A DNA stretch of 51,545 nucleotides from Prevotella sp. (GCA_017474845.1 JAFVGS010000052.1:1-51545); one strand, 5' to 3'. Shown: positions 42,998 to 51,303, counted from the first letter of the stretch. Made by a program: numbers and translations. The notes: generated by a model not told the origin, from the letters alone.

Positions 42998-44329
42998 ATG
43001 GCTAAAAGTGGAAGTTTGAAGAGCACGCTGGCCGTGTCTCTGAATAATTACCTTGATGCGGGTGCCATTGTGGCTGGTGCCAGTGGCGTGACGCTATGGC
43101 AGAACTACCTGGGCCTCTCCGAGATGCACCTCGGATGGCTCAATGCCTTGAGTGCCAATGCCCTCGGAGCAGCCATCGGTGCCATCATCGGCGGATTCCT
43201 GGCTGACAAGTTCGGGCGTAAGTTCATCTTCACCTACAACCTGCTGGTCTATATGACAGGCGTGCTCATCATCTTGCTGAGCGTGAACTTCCCCATGCTG
43301 TTGGCAGGCTTCCTGATAACGGGCATCTCAGTAGGTATCGGCGTGCCAGCCTCATGGACCTACATCTCTGAGAGTTCGGAGGTAAACAATCGTGGTCGTA
43401 ACATCTGTATCTCGCAGATGTCGTGGGGCGTCGGACCGATGTGCATCCTGCTGTTTGGTATGCTGTTTGCCCCAGGCGGTTATCTCTATGGTCCCGTGGA
43501 GTCGTTGGCTCATGGCATCTTGGGCGCTGATGCTGCACAGGCGGCTGTCGAGGTATTCTCATCGCGTGTGGTATTTGCTACGCTCTTTATCGTGGCGTTC
43601 ATCGCCTGGAACCTGCAGCGACAGCTGGAGGAGAGTGCCGAGTTTACGGCTACCAAAGCCCAAGACAAGAGTGGCATCGTGGACAATATCAAGTTGTTGT
43701 TCACCAACAGGATTGCCGTCAAGACCGTTGCCTTCCTGGCAGCCATCTATCTGACGTGGAACCTTGTGGCCTCGGTGATGGGTTTCTTCATGCCCCATAT
43801 CTATGAGACGGCAGGCGGACTGTCTAATGAGGACGCCAATATGCTGAGCTGTATCAGCTGGGTATTCGTGGTTGTCACCACCCTGATTATCTCCTTCATT
43901 GTCGATAAGGTAGCCCATCGTTTCTTCTATGTGTTTGGATTGGCAGCAGCCCTTACGGCATGGATACTGATTATCGGCGGCGGTGTGTCCACTATTGGCG
44001 GCATCTGGCTGTTCACCATCCTGTGGGGTGTCAACAATGGTTCGTCCGTCCAGATATTCTATGCCCTGTGGGGGTCAGAGTTGTTCCCTGCCAAGTTCCG
44101 TGCCGGCGCCCAGGGACTGATGTTTTTCATTGTCCGTGGACTGTCTGCCGTTTGGGGACTCGTCTTCACCTTCATCTATGGTGACAACGGCGAGGGCTTC
44201 ACGGTGGCAGCCTACTGTATGATCGCCCTCCTGCTCACGTCCCTCATCGTGGGCCTCATCGGCATTCCAAACACTCGCGGCAAATCTCTCGACCAGATCA
44301 CCCGCGAACGCTACGGGGACACCTGTTAA
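42998..44329 (+). CDS. MFS sugar transporter, probable L-rhamnose permease
   Basis: This 443-residue inner-membrane protein has about twelve membrane segments. The sugar-porter signature after segment 2 reads GGFLADKFGRKFIF, and after segment 4 comes a SESSEVNNRGRN loop typical of sugar:H+ symporters (PESPR/R-G-R type). A large cytoplasmic loop follows segment 6 (LQRQLEESAEFTATKAQDKS). Its position between the isomerase and the aldolase makes L-rhamnose the likely substrate. It is not of the RhaT (DMT-type) family of enterobacteria. The spacing to the isomerase is 37 bases, filled by a word repeat. Confidence 0.85.
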   Translation: MAKSGSLKSTLAVSLNNYLDAGAIVAGASGVTLWQNYLGLSEMHLGWLNALSANALGAAIGAIIGGFLADKFGRKFIFTYNLLVYMTGVLIILLSVNFPMLLAGFLITGISVGIGVPASWTYISESSEVNNRGRNICISQMSWGVGPMCILLFGMLFAPGGYLYGPVESLAHGILGADAAQAAVEVFSSRVVFATLFIVAFIAWNLQRQLEESAEFTATKAQDKSGIVDNIKLLFTNRIAVKTVAFLAAIYLTWNLVASVMGFFMPHIYETAGGLSNEDANMLSCISWVFVVVTTLIISFIVDKVAHRFFYVFGLAAALTAWILIIGGGVSTIGGIWLFTILWGVNNGSSVQIFYALWGSELFPAKFRAGAQGLMFFIVRGLSAVWGLVFTFIYGDNGEGFTVAAYCMIALLLTSLIVGLIGIPNTRGKSLDQITRERYGDTC

Positions 44330-44373
44330 TCTAAAAATATGTTAGTCTGTTATTATGTCTTTAAATAGTTATT

Positions 44374-45198
44374 ATGTCTAAAAGTATATTAGAAGGCCGC
44401 GAAGGTTTGAAGGCGGTCGTTTATCAGATTGCCGAGGTGACCGGATACCTCTGGCAGAAAGGCTGGGCAGAACGTAACGGCGGCAACATCACCGTCAACG
44501 TCACCGAGTATATGGACGATGAGTGTAAGGTCATGCCGGCGATCTCGGAAGTCAAGCAGATCGGTATGACCCTGCCACAGTTGAAGGGTAAGTATTTCTA
44601 TTGCAAGGGAACCGGCAAGCGTATGCGTGACCTCGCCAAAGAGCCTATGCAGAACGGAAGCATCATCCGTATTCTCGATGACTGTGCCAGCTACGTAGTC
44701 ATTGCCGACGCGAACGTGGTGCCAACCTCTGAGCTTCCCACACACCTCGCCCTGCAGAACTACCTGCTCGAGACCGGCTCCTGCTATAAGGCAACGCTCC
44801 ACACGCATCCCATCGAACTGGTGGCCATGAGCCATATCCAGCGATTCCTGAAGGGCGACGAGATGACCCGTGTGCTGTGGTCGATGATTCCGGAGACGCT
44901 GGCCTTTGCGCCCCTTGGCATCGGCATCGTGCCTTACGCCCTGCCGTCATCGGTGGCCCTGGCTGAGGCAACCCTTGAACAGATCAAGACCCACGACGTG
45001 GTGATGTGGGAGAAACACGGTACGGTGGCCGTCGGAGTGGATATCATGGATGCCTTTGACCAGACCGATGTGCTCTGCAAAGCAGCCAATATCTATATGT
45101 GTGCCCGGTCGATGGGTTCTGAGCCCGATGGTATGACCGCTGAGCAGATGAAGGAAGTGCAGGATGTATTCAACCTGCCCAAGAAACGTCCCTGCTAA
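44374..45198 (+). CDS. rhaD: L-rhamnulose-1-phosphate aldolase
   Basis: This 274-residue class II aldolase splits L-rhamnulose 1-phosphate into DHAP and L-lactaldehyde. The length equals that of E. coli RhaD. Features: GWAERNGGNITVNVTEY near residue 30 (phosphate site), ELPTHLALQ, the zinc ligands in LHTHPIELVAMSH near 142, and WEKHGTVAVG near 212. The start region is duplicated: GTTATTATGTCT occurs at 44349-44360 and again at 44368-44379. Only the second ATG opens the aldolase frame; the first closes after eight codons. The gene is followed by the DUF4450 gene after 17 bases. Confidence 0.95.
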   Translation: MSKSILEGREGLKAVVYQIAEVTGYLWQKGWAERNGGNITVNVTEYMDDECKVMPAISEVKQIGMTLPQLKGKYFYCKGTGKRMRDLAKEPMQNGSIIRILDDCASYVVIADANVVPTSELPTHLALQNYLLETGSCYKATLHTHPIELVAMSHIQRFLKGDEMTRVLWSMIPETLAFAPLGIGIVPYALPSSVALAEATLEQIKTHDVVMWEKHGTVAVGVDIMDAFDQTDVLCKAANIYMCARSMGSEPDGMTAEQMKEVQDVFNLPKKRPC

Positions 45199-45215
45199 GG
45201 ACTTATGAAATAGGA

Positions 45216-48200
45216 ATGAGGAGAGTAATACTGGGCTTACTGGTGGGACTTGCCTCGTTGACTGCCGTGGCGCAGAAACACGGTGAATCGTCCCCTCGCA
45301 CCTTGCAATATGAGCCAGGTGCGGGGGGAACCTTTATCTGTACGAATGGCAATAACCGTTATACCCGTGCCCTTTATGGCAGTCATTCCGATTGGCGTCT
45401 GGAGACATCCGACCGTCCAGTATTTGCGGCGGTCAAGAAGGGATATCATCGAAATATCCAGATGGAAGTCAATGGCGTGCCACTTGACTCTACGGCGACA
45501 TGCAAGGCACAGTATCGCGACGGAATAAGATGGTATGTCCTGAACGACAACCGATGGCATTGGTCGCTTGATGTCGTCGTTGTAGCATTACCCGATGAAG
45601 AGGGAGCCGTATGGTGCATCTCGAAGACTGCTGACTGTACCGATACAGATGCGCAGAAGGAGCCGTTGCAGGTAAGGGTGATTACCAGTAGGATAGCGCA
45701 GCCGAAACTCAATCGCAATGGTGACATAGGCGCAGACCCTCCAGGCGTTTTCGAAGCATCACCTGATGATACTGCCAGGGTGGTGAGCCATGCCATCATG
45801 AGTGATGACGGTATGATGGCCTTTGTCGTCGTCAAGGTCAATGAAGTGGTTGACATGCCCTATCAGAAAGCCTATAGTCTCTTCTGGAAGTCTGTTGACT
45901 ATTACAAGCAACTGGCCTCGCGCATCCAGTTTCATACCCCCGATCCTTATATCAACACCCTCGGAGGGGCTTTGGTCTTGGCTGCTGACGGCGACTGGGA
46001 CGGACAGACGTGGCTGCACGGCTGTATCGGATGGCGTATGCCCTTGGCGGGTTGGCGGGCAGGATATTTAGGCGATGTGCTGGGGTGGAACGACCGGGCC
46101 GTCAGCCATTTCGATGCCTACGCCAAGAGTCAGGTGACGGACGTCGAACCTGTGATTCCACATCCCTCGCAGGACTCGGCGATGAATCAGGCGCGGGCCG
46201 AGAAGAGGTGGGGTACGCAGATGTATTCCAACGGCTATATCTGTCGTAATCCGGAGCGCAACGACCAGATGCTCCATTACGACATGAACCTGAACTACAT
46301 CGACGAACTGCTGTGGCACTTCCAGTATGATGCCGACACGGTCTATATGCGAAAGATGTGGCCTGTACTCAAGTCGCATCTGGTATGGGAGAAACGTAAC
46401 TTCGACCCCGACGGAGACCATCTCTATGACGCCTATTGCTGTATCTGGGCCAGCGATGCCCTCTATTATAGCGGCGGGGCGGTCACCCATAGTTCGGCCT
46501 ATAACTATCGTGGCAACAAACTGGCAGCCCGTATCGCGGAGATCATCGGCGAAGACCCGCAGCCCTATCGTGACGAGGCAGAGGCTATCCTTCAGGCGAT
46601 GAACAGTCGTCTGTGGCTCTCCGACAAAGGTGTATGGGCAGAGTATCAGGATGCTCTGGGAATGAAACGCACCCATGACCATCCGGCTGTGTGGAGCATC
46701 TATACGCCTATCGACTGTGGTGCCTGTACGCCCGAACAGGCTTATAGGGCCACACAATACATCGACCGTTACATCCCTCACATCCCTGTTGAGAAGACAG
46801 GCCTCTATACCATCTCCACTTCCGACTGGATGCCCTATTCCTGGAGCATCAACAATGTGGCTGCGGCTGAGGTGATGCACACCGCGCTGGCTTATTTCGA
46901 GGCAGGACGTTCTGAGGAGGGCTATCGGCTGATGAAGGCCAACATTCTCGATCAGATGTACTACGGCCAGAGTCCGGCCAACTTCGGACAGATCAGCCAC
47001 TACGATGCGGCCCGTGGTGAGTGCTATCGTGACTTCGGCGACTGCATCGGCATCAGCAGCCGGACGCTGATTCAGGGACTTTTCGGTATTATTCCCCAGG
47101 CATTGGACGGCACGTGTATCATCCGTCCAGGCTTCCCCTCAGACTGGGATTCTGTCCATGTGAAGACCCCTTATCTGGAATATACGTTCAGGCGGGAGAA
47201 TGGCCGTGATATTTACGACATCACCCAACATTTCCGTCAACCCCTGAAGATCATCCTCCGTCAGAATCTTTCCCACGGTGCCTATCGCGATATCGAAGGC
47301 ACCTCCGATGCGCACCAGGTAATATTTTCCCCTCCTAAGTTAGGAGGGGTGCCCGAAAGGGCGGGGTGGTCTGAACAGGGGCAAGAGTCTGCGGCGGATC
47401 AGACCCCCTCTGACTCCCCCTACTCAGGGGGAGAACTGGCGGAGCCAGACCCCTCTGCGCCCTTTCGAACAGTAAAGCTCGACAAATATTTCAACGCCTC
47501 CGTCGCCGACATCTTCCGCAACGACTACCTCTCTCCCCGTCCCCAGACCACCACTCTCCAGATTCCCATCCAAGGCATCGGCGAATGGTGTCATCCCCAA
47601 AAGACCGCAGAGATCAACGACTCCGTTTTCCGCACGAAAATCTCCAAAGGTATCTTCCGCATGGCAGGTGTCCCTCTGTGCACCCCGGCAAAAGGCCGTA
47701 ACATCATCTATACCAGTCTTTGGGACAACTATCCTGACTCCGTAGCCATTCCCTTGAAGGGCAGGGCAGCGCGTGCCTATCTGCTCATGGCTGGCTCGAC
47801 GAACCACATGCAGAGCCGGATTGACAACGGTCTGGTGGTCGTCTCCTATACCGACGGGACAACCGATACTTTGGCACTCAGGAACCCCGACAACTGGTGT
47901 CCCATCGAGCAAGACTACTATATCGACGGAAAAGCCTTTTGCGCTCCTGAGCCCAGGCCGTACCGTGTCTGTTTCGGCACGGGTGACGTCAGCCGGGACC
48001 TCAGCAGCGTCGTTCGTCTGGGAGGTGAGTATGGCCGTGATATCCCAGGTGGGGCAGGTCAGATGCTGGTGATGTCGCTAAACCCTGAAAAACAATTGAG
48101 AGCGCTCACGCTCAGAACGCTCTCAAATGATGTCGTGATAGGCCTCATGGCCCTCACTCTTTCCCCTCCTGAGTTCTTGCGTCCCTTCGGTAGCAAGCGG

Positions 48201-48326
48201 CAAAGCCGAGCGGGAGGGGACAGGGGTGGTCTGATCACCCTCTATTTCCCCTCGTACCATTCTTTAAGAACGAAGAATGCCTTCTTCTTCTCGCCCTTGT
48301 CGCTGACGAGGCCCTTCATGTTGTAG
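45216..48326 (+). CDS. Exported DUF4450 protein with glycosidase-like (alpha/alpha) barrel, enlarged by repeats
   Basis: This 1036-residue protein starts with a signal peptide (MRRVILGLLVGLASLTAVAQ). Residues about 20-230 match the DUF4450 type (GTFICTNGNNRYTRALYGSH, DRPVFAAVKKGYHRNIQMEV). Residues about 240-640 resemble an (alpha/alpha)6 glycosidase barrel (LAADGDWDGQTWLHGCIGWR, NGYICRNPERNDQMLHYDMN, YCCIWASDALYYSGGAVTHS). A beta-rich C-terminal part follows. The substrate is unknown; its place at the end of the GH28-rha operon suggests rhamnose-containing oligosaccharides. A palindromic repeat at 47327-47460 adds about 45 residues (PPKLGGVPERAGW...SPYSGGELAEPD). A second one at 48161-48240 lies at the 3' end and carries the frame 85 bases into the convergent GH2 gene. 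The unextended protein probably ended near residue 980. Confidence 0.8.
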   Translation: MRRVILGLLVGLASLTAVAQKHGESSPRTLQYEPGAGGTFICTNGNNRYTRALYGSHSDWRLETSDRPVFAAVKKGYHRNIQMEVNGVPLDSTATCKAQYRDGIRWYVLNDNRWHWSLDVVVVALPDEEGAVWCISKTADCTDTDAQKEPLQVRVITSRIAQPKLNRNGDIGADPPGVFEASPDDTARVVSHAIMSDDGMMAFVVVKVNEVVDMPYQKAYSLFWKSVDYYKQLASRIQFHTPDPYINTLGGALVLAADGDWDGQTWLHGCIGWRMPLAGWRAGYLGDVLGWNDRAVSHFDAYAKSQVTDVEPVIPHPSQDSAMNQARAEKRWGTQMYSNGYICRNPERNDQMLHYDMNLNYIDELLWHFQYDADTVYMRKMWPVLKSHLVWEKRNFDPDGDHLYDAYCCIWASDALYYSGGAVTHSSAYNYRGNKLAARIAEIIGEDPQPYRDEAEAILQAMNSRLWLSDKGVWAEYQDALGMKRTHDHPAVWSIYTPIDCGACTPEQAYRATQYIDRYIPHIPVEKTGLYTISTSDWMPYSWSINNVAAAEVMHTALAYFEAGRSEEGYRLMKANILDQMYYGQSPANFGQISHYDAARGECYRDFGDCIGISSRTLIQGLFGIIPQALDGTCIIRPGFPSDWDSVHVKTPYLEYTFRRENGRDIYDITQHFRQPLKIILRQNLSHGAYRDIEGTSDAHQVIFSPPKLGGVPERAGWSEQGQESAADQTPSDSPYSGGELAEPDPSAPFRTVKLDKYFNASVADIFRNDYLSPRPQTTTLQIPIQGIGEWCHPQKTAEINDSVFRTKISKGIFRMAGVPLCTPAKGRNIIYTSLWDNYPDSVAIPLKGRAARAYLLMAGSTNHMQSRIDNGLVVVSYTDGTTDTLALRNPDNWCPIEQDYYIDGKAFCAPEPRPYRVCFGTGDVSRDLSSVVRLGGEYGRDIPGGAGQMLVMSLNPEKQLRALTLRTLSNDVVIGLMALTLSPPEFLRPFGSKRQSRAGGDRGGLITLYFPSYHSLRTKNAFFFSPLSLTRPFML
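47327..47460. repeat. Composite palindromic element inside the DUF4450 coding sequence
   Basis: Three perfect hairpins stand in a row: CCCCTCCTA/TAGGAGGGG (47329-47337, 47341-47349), GCCC/GGGC (47351-47362) and CTCCCCCT/AGGGGGAG (47414-47421, 47426-47433). The frame stays open through all of it. The CCCCTCCT start and GGGGTGGTCTGA segment recur at 48161-48240. Confidence 0.85.
48161..48240. repeat. Second palindromic element of the same family at the DUF4450 3' end
   Basis: CCCCTCC (48163-48169) pairs with GGAGGGG (48213-48219), with an inner CTTGC/GCAAG stem, and GGGGTGGTCTGATC follows. TTTCCCCTCCT-GAGTT and GGGGTGGTCTGA agree with the element at 47327-47460. It ends at the last base before the GH2 stop codon. 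Confidence 0.8.
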
Positions 48327-50080
48327 AAGTCCTGGATACCGGGCAGCACCCTTCTCGGCGAACGGAAGTCCTTAAGTATCCACGGCGTGGTACCCGAGAG
48401 ACCGTCGATCTTGTCGATCATGGCGAGGTTCTCGCGGTAGAGGTTCTCCTGGAACTCCTCCGTCCAGCGCTGGTTCTTGGGACCGTGGTAGCCGTATTTC
48501 GCACCACCGCCGAACTCGCTGATGATGACGGGCTTGTTGTAGGGAATCTCCCACGTCATCTTCGGCGCATCGTTCACGTCGCGATACCAGCCCACGTACT
48601 GGTTGAATGATACCACGTCGACATACTTGTTCATATTGTCGTTCAGGCGGTTCACGTAGTTGGCGGCACCCGTCACCTCCATCGCCATCGAAATCAGTCG
48701 GGTGGAGTCTTGTGTGCGGGCGTACTGTGCCAGACGTCCGAGGAAGTCGTCACGCTGGGCAGAGTGGGGCGTCTCGTTGGCGATGCTCCAGATGATGATG
48801 TTGGCGCGGTTGTGGTCGCGGCCGATCATATCCGTCAGCTGCTGCTTGGCGTTGGCGAAGGTGGCGGGGTTCGTCCAGGCGATGGTCCAGTAGACGGGAA
48901 TCTCCGACCACACGAGGATGCCCATACGCTCGGCCTCGCGTACCATATATTCATTATGCGGGTAATGGGCCAGTCGCACGAAATTACACTCCAGTTCCTT
49001 GGCCCACGTGAGCAGCTGGTGGGCATCTTCTGTGGAGTTGGCTCGTCCGCCGCCGTTAGCCTTCTCATCGTGGATGCTGATGCCCTTGAGGAAGATGGGC
49101 TGGCCGTTGAGCAGGATCTGCTTGTCGCGTGTCTCGATGGTGCGGAATCCGATCTCGTCGGCGATGGTCGTCGCGTCGTCGAGCGTGATCTTCACCTGAT
49201 AGAGCTTGGGGTTCTCAGGGCTCCAGAGCGACAGCTTTTTTGATGGACAAGGAATAATGGATAATGGACAATTGCCGTCGGCATCGGTGGTGACGGTCTG
49301 TTTGATTTTCAGTTCGGGGATGCTCAGGGTAATGGCATGTCCAGCCTCCTTCTTATTCAGCTTCGCGGTGAAGCTGATCTCCCTCAGCTTTTCACCTTTT
49401 CCCCCTTTCACCTTTTCCAATTGCACATTGTAGTTCTCGAGATACACGGGTGTCACCTTCACCAGCTTCACGTCGCGGGTGATGCCGCCGTAGTTCCACC
49501 AGTCGAAGATCTGTGTGGGCACATCCTCGGCGTGGCGCTTGTTGTCCACCTTCACGATGACCGTGTTCTCGCCCTCCTTCAGCATGTCCGTGACGTCGAA
49601 GTTGAAAGGTGTGAATCCGCCGACGTGATGCCCGGCCTCCTGACCGTTCACCCACACCCGGCAGTCGTAGTTCACCGCCCCGAAATACATTAGGTATCTA
49701 ACTCCCCCTCCTTGGGAGGGGGCTGGGGGGAGGTTCCAACTCTTCTTGAACCATACGGTTCCCTCATAGAAGAACAGTCTCTCGTCCTGCGTGTTCCAGT
49801 CTCCGGGAATCTGCATCGTGGTCGACTTGTCGAAGTCGTACTCGATGAGGTCTTCGGGCTTCTGTGGCTTCGCGTTGCGGAAGAATCCCCAGGGCGTGGG
49901 GTTCATGCGGTAGTCGTAGTAGCCTTCCTCCTGCACGTCTACGATGTAGTTCCACTCGCCGTTGAGCGACAGGCTCTCATAGGCGTTCACGTTCTGTATC
50001 ACCGGCAGCGTCTCGGCTGCGGCAATCGCCGGGAGAAGTACTCCCGCAACGGCGAAAAAAAGTTTCCTGATTTGTCTCAT
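48242..50080 (-). CDS. Exported GH2 glycoside hydrolase, beta-glucuronidase/beta-galactosidase-like
   Basis: This 612-residue protein has a signal peptide (MRQIRKLFFAVAGVLLPAIA). The sugar-binding jelly-roll is followed by an Ig domain and a TIM barrel. The acid/base Glu is in WSIANETPHS near residue 434 and the nucleophile Glu is in IISEFGGGAKYG near 521. HDEKANGGGRA and FVRLAHYPHNEYM are typical of beta-glucuronidases in GH2. In this setting it may remove terminal glucuronate or galactose from pectin side chains. Three foreign-looking stretches lie in frame in loops: PPAPSQGGGVR, KVKGGKGEKL and PLSIIPCPSKKL. Each maps to a repeat (49704-49736, 49388-49418, near 49243-49276). The 3' end overlaps the enlarged DUF4450 frame by 85 bases. 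No promoter box was found before it; it may be read from the epimerase promoter. Confidence 0.87.
   Translation of the reverse strand: MRQIRKLFFAVAGVLLPAIAAAETLPVIQNVNAYESLSLNGEWNYIVDVQEEGYYDYRMNPTPWGFFRNAKPQKPEDLIEYDFDKSTTMQIPGDWNTQDERLFFYEGTVWFKKSWNLPPAPSQGGGVRYLMYFGAVNYDCRVWVNGQEAGHHVGGFTPFNFDVTDMLKEGENTVIVKVDNKRHAEDVPTQIFDWWNYGGITRDVKLVKVTPVYLENYNVQLEKVKGGKGEKLREISFTAKLNKKEAGHAITLSIPELKIKQTVTTDADGNCPLSIIPCPSKKLSLWSPENPKLYQVKITLDDATTIADEIGFRTIETRDKQILLNGQPIFLKGISIHDEKANGGGRANSTEDAHQLLTWAKELECNFVRLAHYPHNEYMVREAERMGILVWSEIPVYWTIAWTNPATFANAKQQLTDMIGRDHNRANIIIWSIANETPHSAQRDDFLGRLAQYARTQDSTRLISMAMEVTGAANYVNRLNDNMNKYVDVVSFNQYVGWYRDVNDAPKMTWEIPYNKPVIISEFGGGAKYGYHGPKNQRWTEEFQENLYRENLAMIDKIDGLSGTTPWILKDFRSPRRVLPGIQDFYNMKGLVSDKGEKKKAFFVLKEWYEGK
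49243..49276. repeat. In-frame ATGGATA/ATGGACA word repeat in GH2
   Basis: The words GATGGACAAG, AATAATGGATAATGGACAATTG belong to the same family as 3068-3099 and 5333-5361, in opposite orientation relative to the window but the same strand sense within a GH gene. They encode LSIIPCPSKK in the minus-strand protein. The boundaries are approximate. Confidence 0.6.
49388..49418. repeat. In-frame CTTTTCACC word repeat in GH2
   Basis: CTTTTCACCTTTTCC and CCTTTCACCTTTTCC stand in tandem. They encode the basic linker KVKGGKGEK in the minus-strand protein. Confidence 0.7.
49704..49736. repeat. Short palindromic element in the GH2 coding sequence
   Basis: CCCCCTCC (49704-49711) pairs with GGAGGGGG (49715-49722) around a 3-base loop, then CTGGGGGGAGG follows. 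It encodes PPAPSQGGG between two predicted strands (WFKKSWNL and VRYLMYFG). Confidence 0.75.
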
Positions 50081-50096
50081 GTTACAAGTTGATTAA

Positions 50097-50205
50097 AGCC
50101 ACAGATTTCACAGATTATCACAGAAGAAACGATTATCACAGAATTCTGTGATTCTTCTATCTGTGTGAATCTCATTATCTGTGAGAATCTGTGTAATCTG
50201 TGGCT
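50097..50205. repeat. 109-bp imperfect palindrome of CACAGATT words
   Basis: The outer arms AGCCACAGATT (50097-50107) and AATCTGTGGCT (50195-50205) pair perfectly. The centre CACAGAATTCTGTG (50137-50150) is itself a perfect palindrome, with more CACAGATT/AATCTGTG words between. It fills almost all of the gap between the epimerase stop and the GH2 start, both on the minus strand, so it may end or process that transcript. Confidence 0.85.
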
Positions 50206-50212
50206 CATGATA

Positions 50213-51238
50213 CTATAGTTTGAATTTCTTCTTTGCTTCTTCTTGCGCCTCAATCACCTTGTCGCACCACTGGTCGAACTCAGGATCTTCCTCCTGCAGC
50301 TCCGGATGCTTCAGGATATAGTCCAGCGTGCGGCGCACGCCCTCCTCGAACCTGACCGTCGCCTGGAATCCCGGCACGGCCCGTTTCAGCTTCGCGCAGT
50401 CGAAGACCACGCTTACCGCCTTGTCGCCCAGCAGCGAACCCTCCAGGTCGTACGCCTTCGGGCAGACCTCGGCCAGGAATGCCGACGACACATAATACGG
50501 CTTCAGCTCCACGCGCAGGGCGTCGGCGATGGCCTGATAGATCTGCGTCCACGTGAGCGTCTCGTCGTTCATGATCTGGAATGCCTCGCCGATGGCGTGC
50601 GGATTGCCCAGCAGACCGATGAACCCGCGGGCGAAGTCCTCGTTCCACGTCATCGTCCACAGCGAACTGCCGTCGCCCTGTATCAGCACGGGCCGTCCCT
50701 CCATCATGCGCTTCACCACCTGCCAACTGCCCTTTAGACCGTGAATGCCGAGGGGCACGCTGCGCTCGCAGTACGTGTGGCTTGGGCGGACGATCGTCAC
50801 GGGGAATCCCTCCTCTCGGTAGTGCTTCATCAGCAGCTCCTCGCAGGCGATCTTGTTGCGTGAGTATTCCCAATGGGGGTTGGCCAGCGTCGTGCCTTCG
50901 TTGATGATATAGCCGCGTGCCGGCTTGTTGTAGGCCGAGGCCGAGCTGATATAGACATACTGGCGCGTACGGCCGCGGAACAGCCTTATGTCGCGGGCCA
51001 CCTGCCCGGGCAGGAACCCGATGAACTCGCAGACGACGTCGAACGTCATGTCGCCCAGCTTCTCCGCCACCGACTGTTCGTCCTCCACGTCAGCCACAAT
51101 CTGTTTCACTCCCGCAGGCAGCTCCGCCTGACGGTTACCGCGGTTCAACAGCCACAGTTCATGCTCACTCTCGGCCAGCTGTCGGGTGATGGCACTGCTG
51201 ATGGTGCCCGTACCGCCGATCATCAAGATCTTCATCAT
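50213..51238 (-). CDS. NAD-dependent epimerase/dehydratase-like protein (extended SDR)
   Basis: This 341-residue cytosolic protein has an N-terminal Rossmann fold (MKILMIGGTGTISSAITRQL) with the GGTGTIS nucleotide loop. Residues YVYISSASAYNKPAR near 95 hold the SDR Ser, and HWEYSRNKIACEELL near 122 holds the Tyr-x3-Lys pair. The C-terminal part (TMTWNEDFARGFIGLLGN) is of the sugar-nucleotide or sugar-modifying type. The substrate is not evident; a role in nucleotide-sugar or uronate metabolism is possible. The start is the first of two adjacent ATGs (51238 or 51235). A fully consensus promoter lies upstream. GH2 follows after the 109-bp palindrome. Confidence 0.8.
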   Translation of the reverse strand: MMKILMIGGTGTISSAITRQLAESEHELWLLNRGNRQAELPAGVKQIVADVEDEQSVAEKLGDMTFDVVCEFIGFLPGQVARDIRLFRGRTRQYVYISSASAYNKPARGYIINEGTTLANPHWEYSRNKIACEELLMKHYREEGFPVTIVRPSHTYCERSVPLGIHGLKGSWQVVKRMMEGRPVLIQGDGSSLWTMTWNEDFARGFIGLLGNPHAIGEAFQIMNDETLTWTQIYQAIADALRVELKPYYVSSAFLAEVCPKAYDLEGSLLGDKAVSVVFDCAKLKRAVPGFQATVRFEEGVRRTLDYILKHPELQEEDPEFDQWCDKVIEAQEEAKKKFKL

Positions 51239-51303
51239 AGTCTTATCAGTTTAATTGTTTATGTTATTTGTTATGATTTTAAGTATTTCATACAATGTCG
51301 GTG

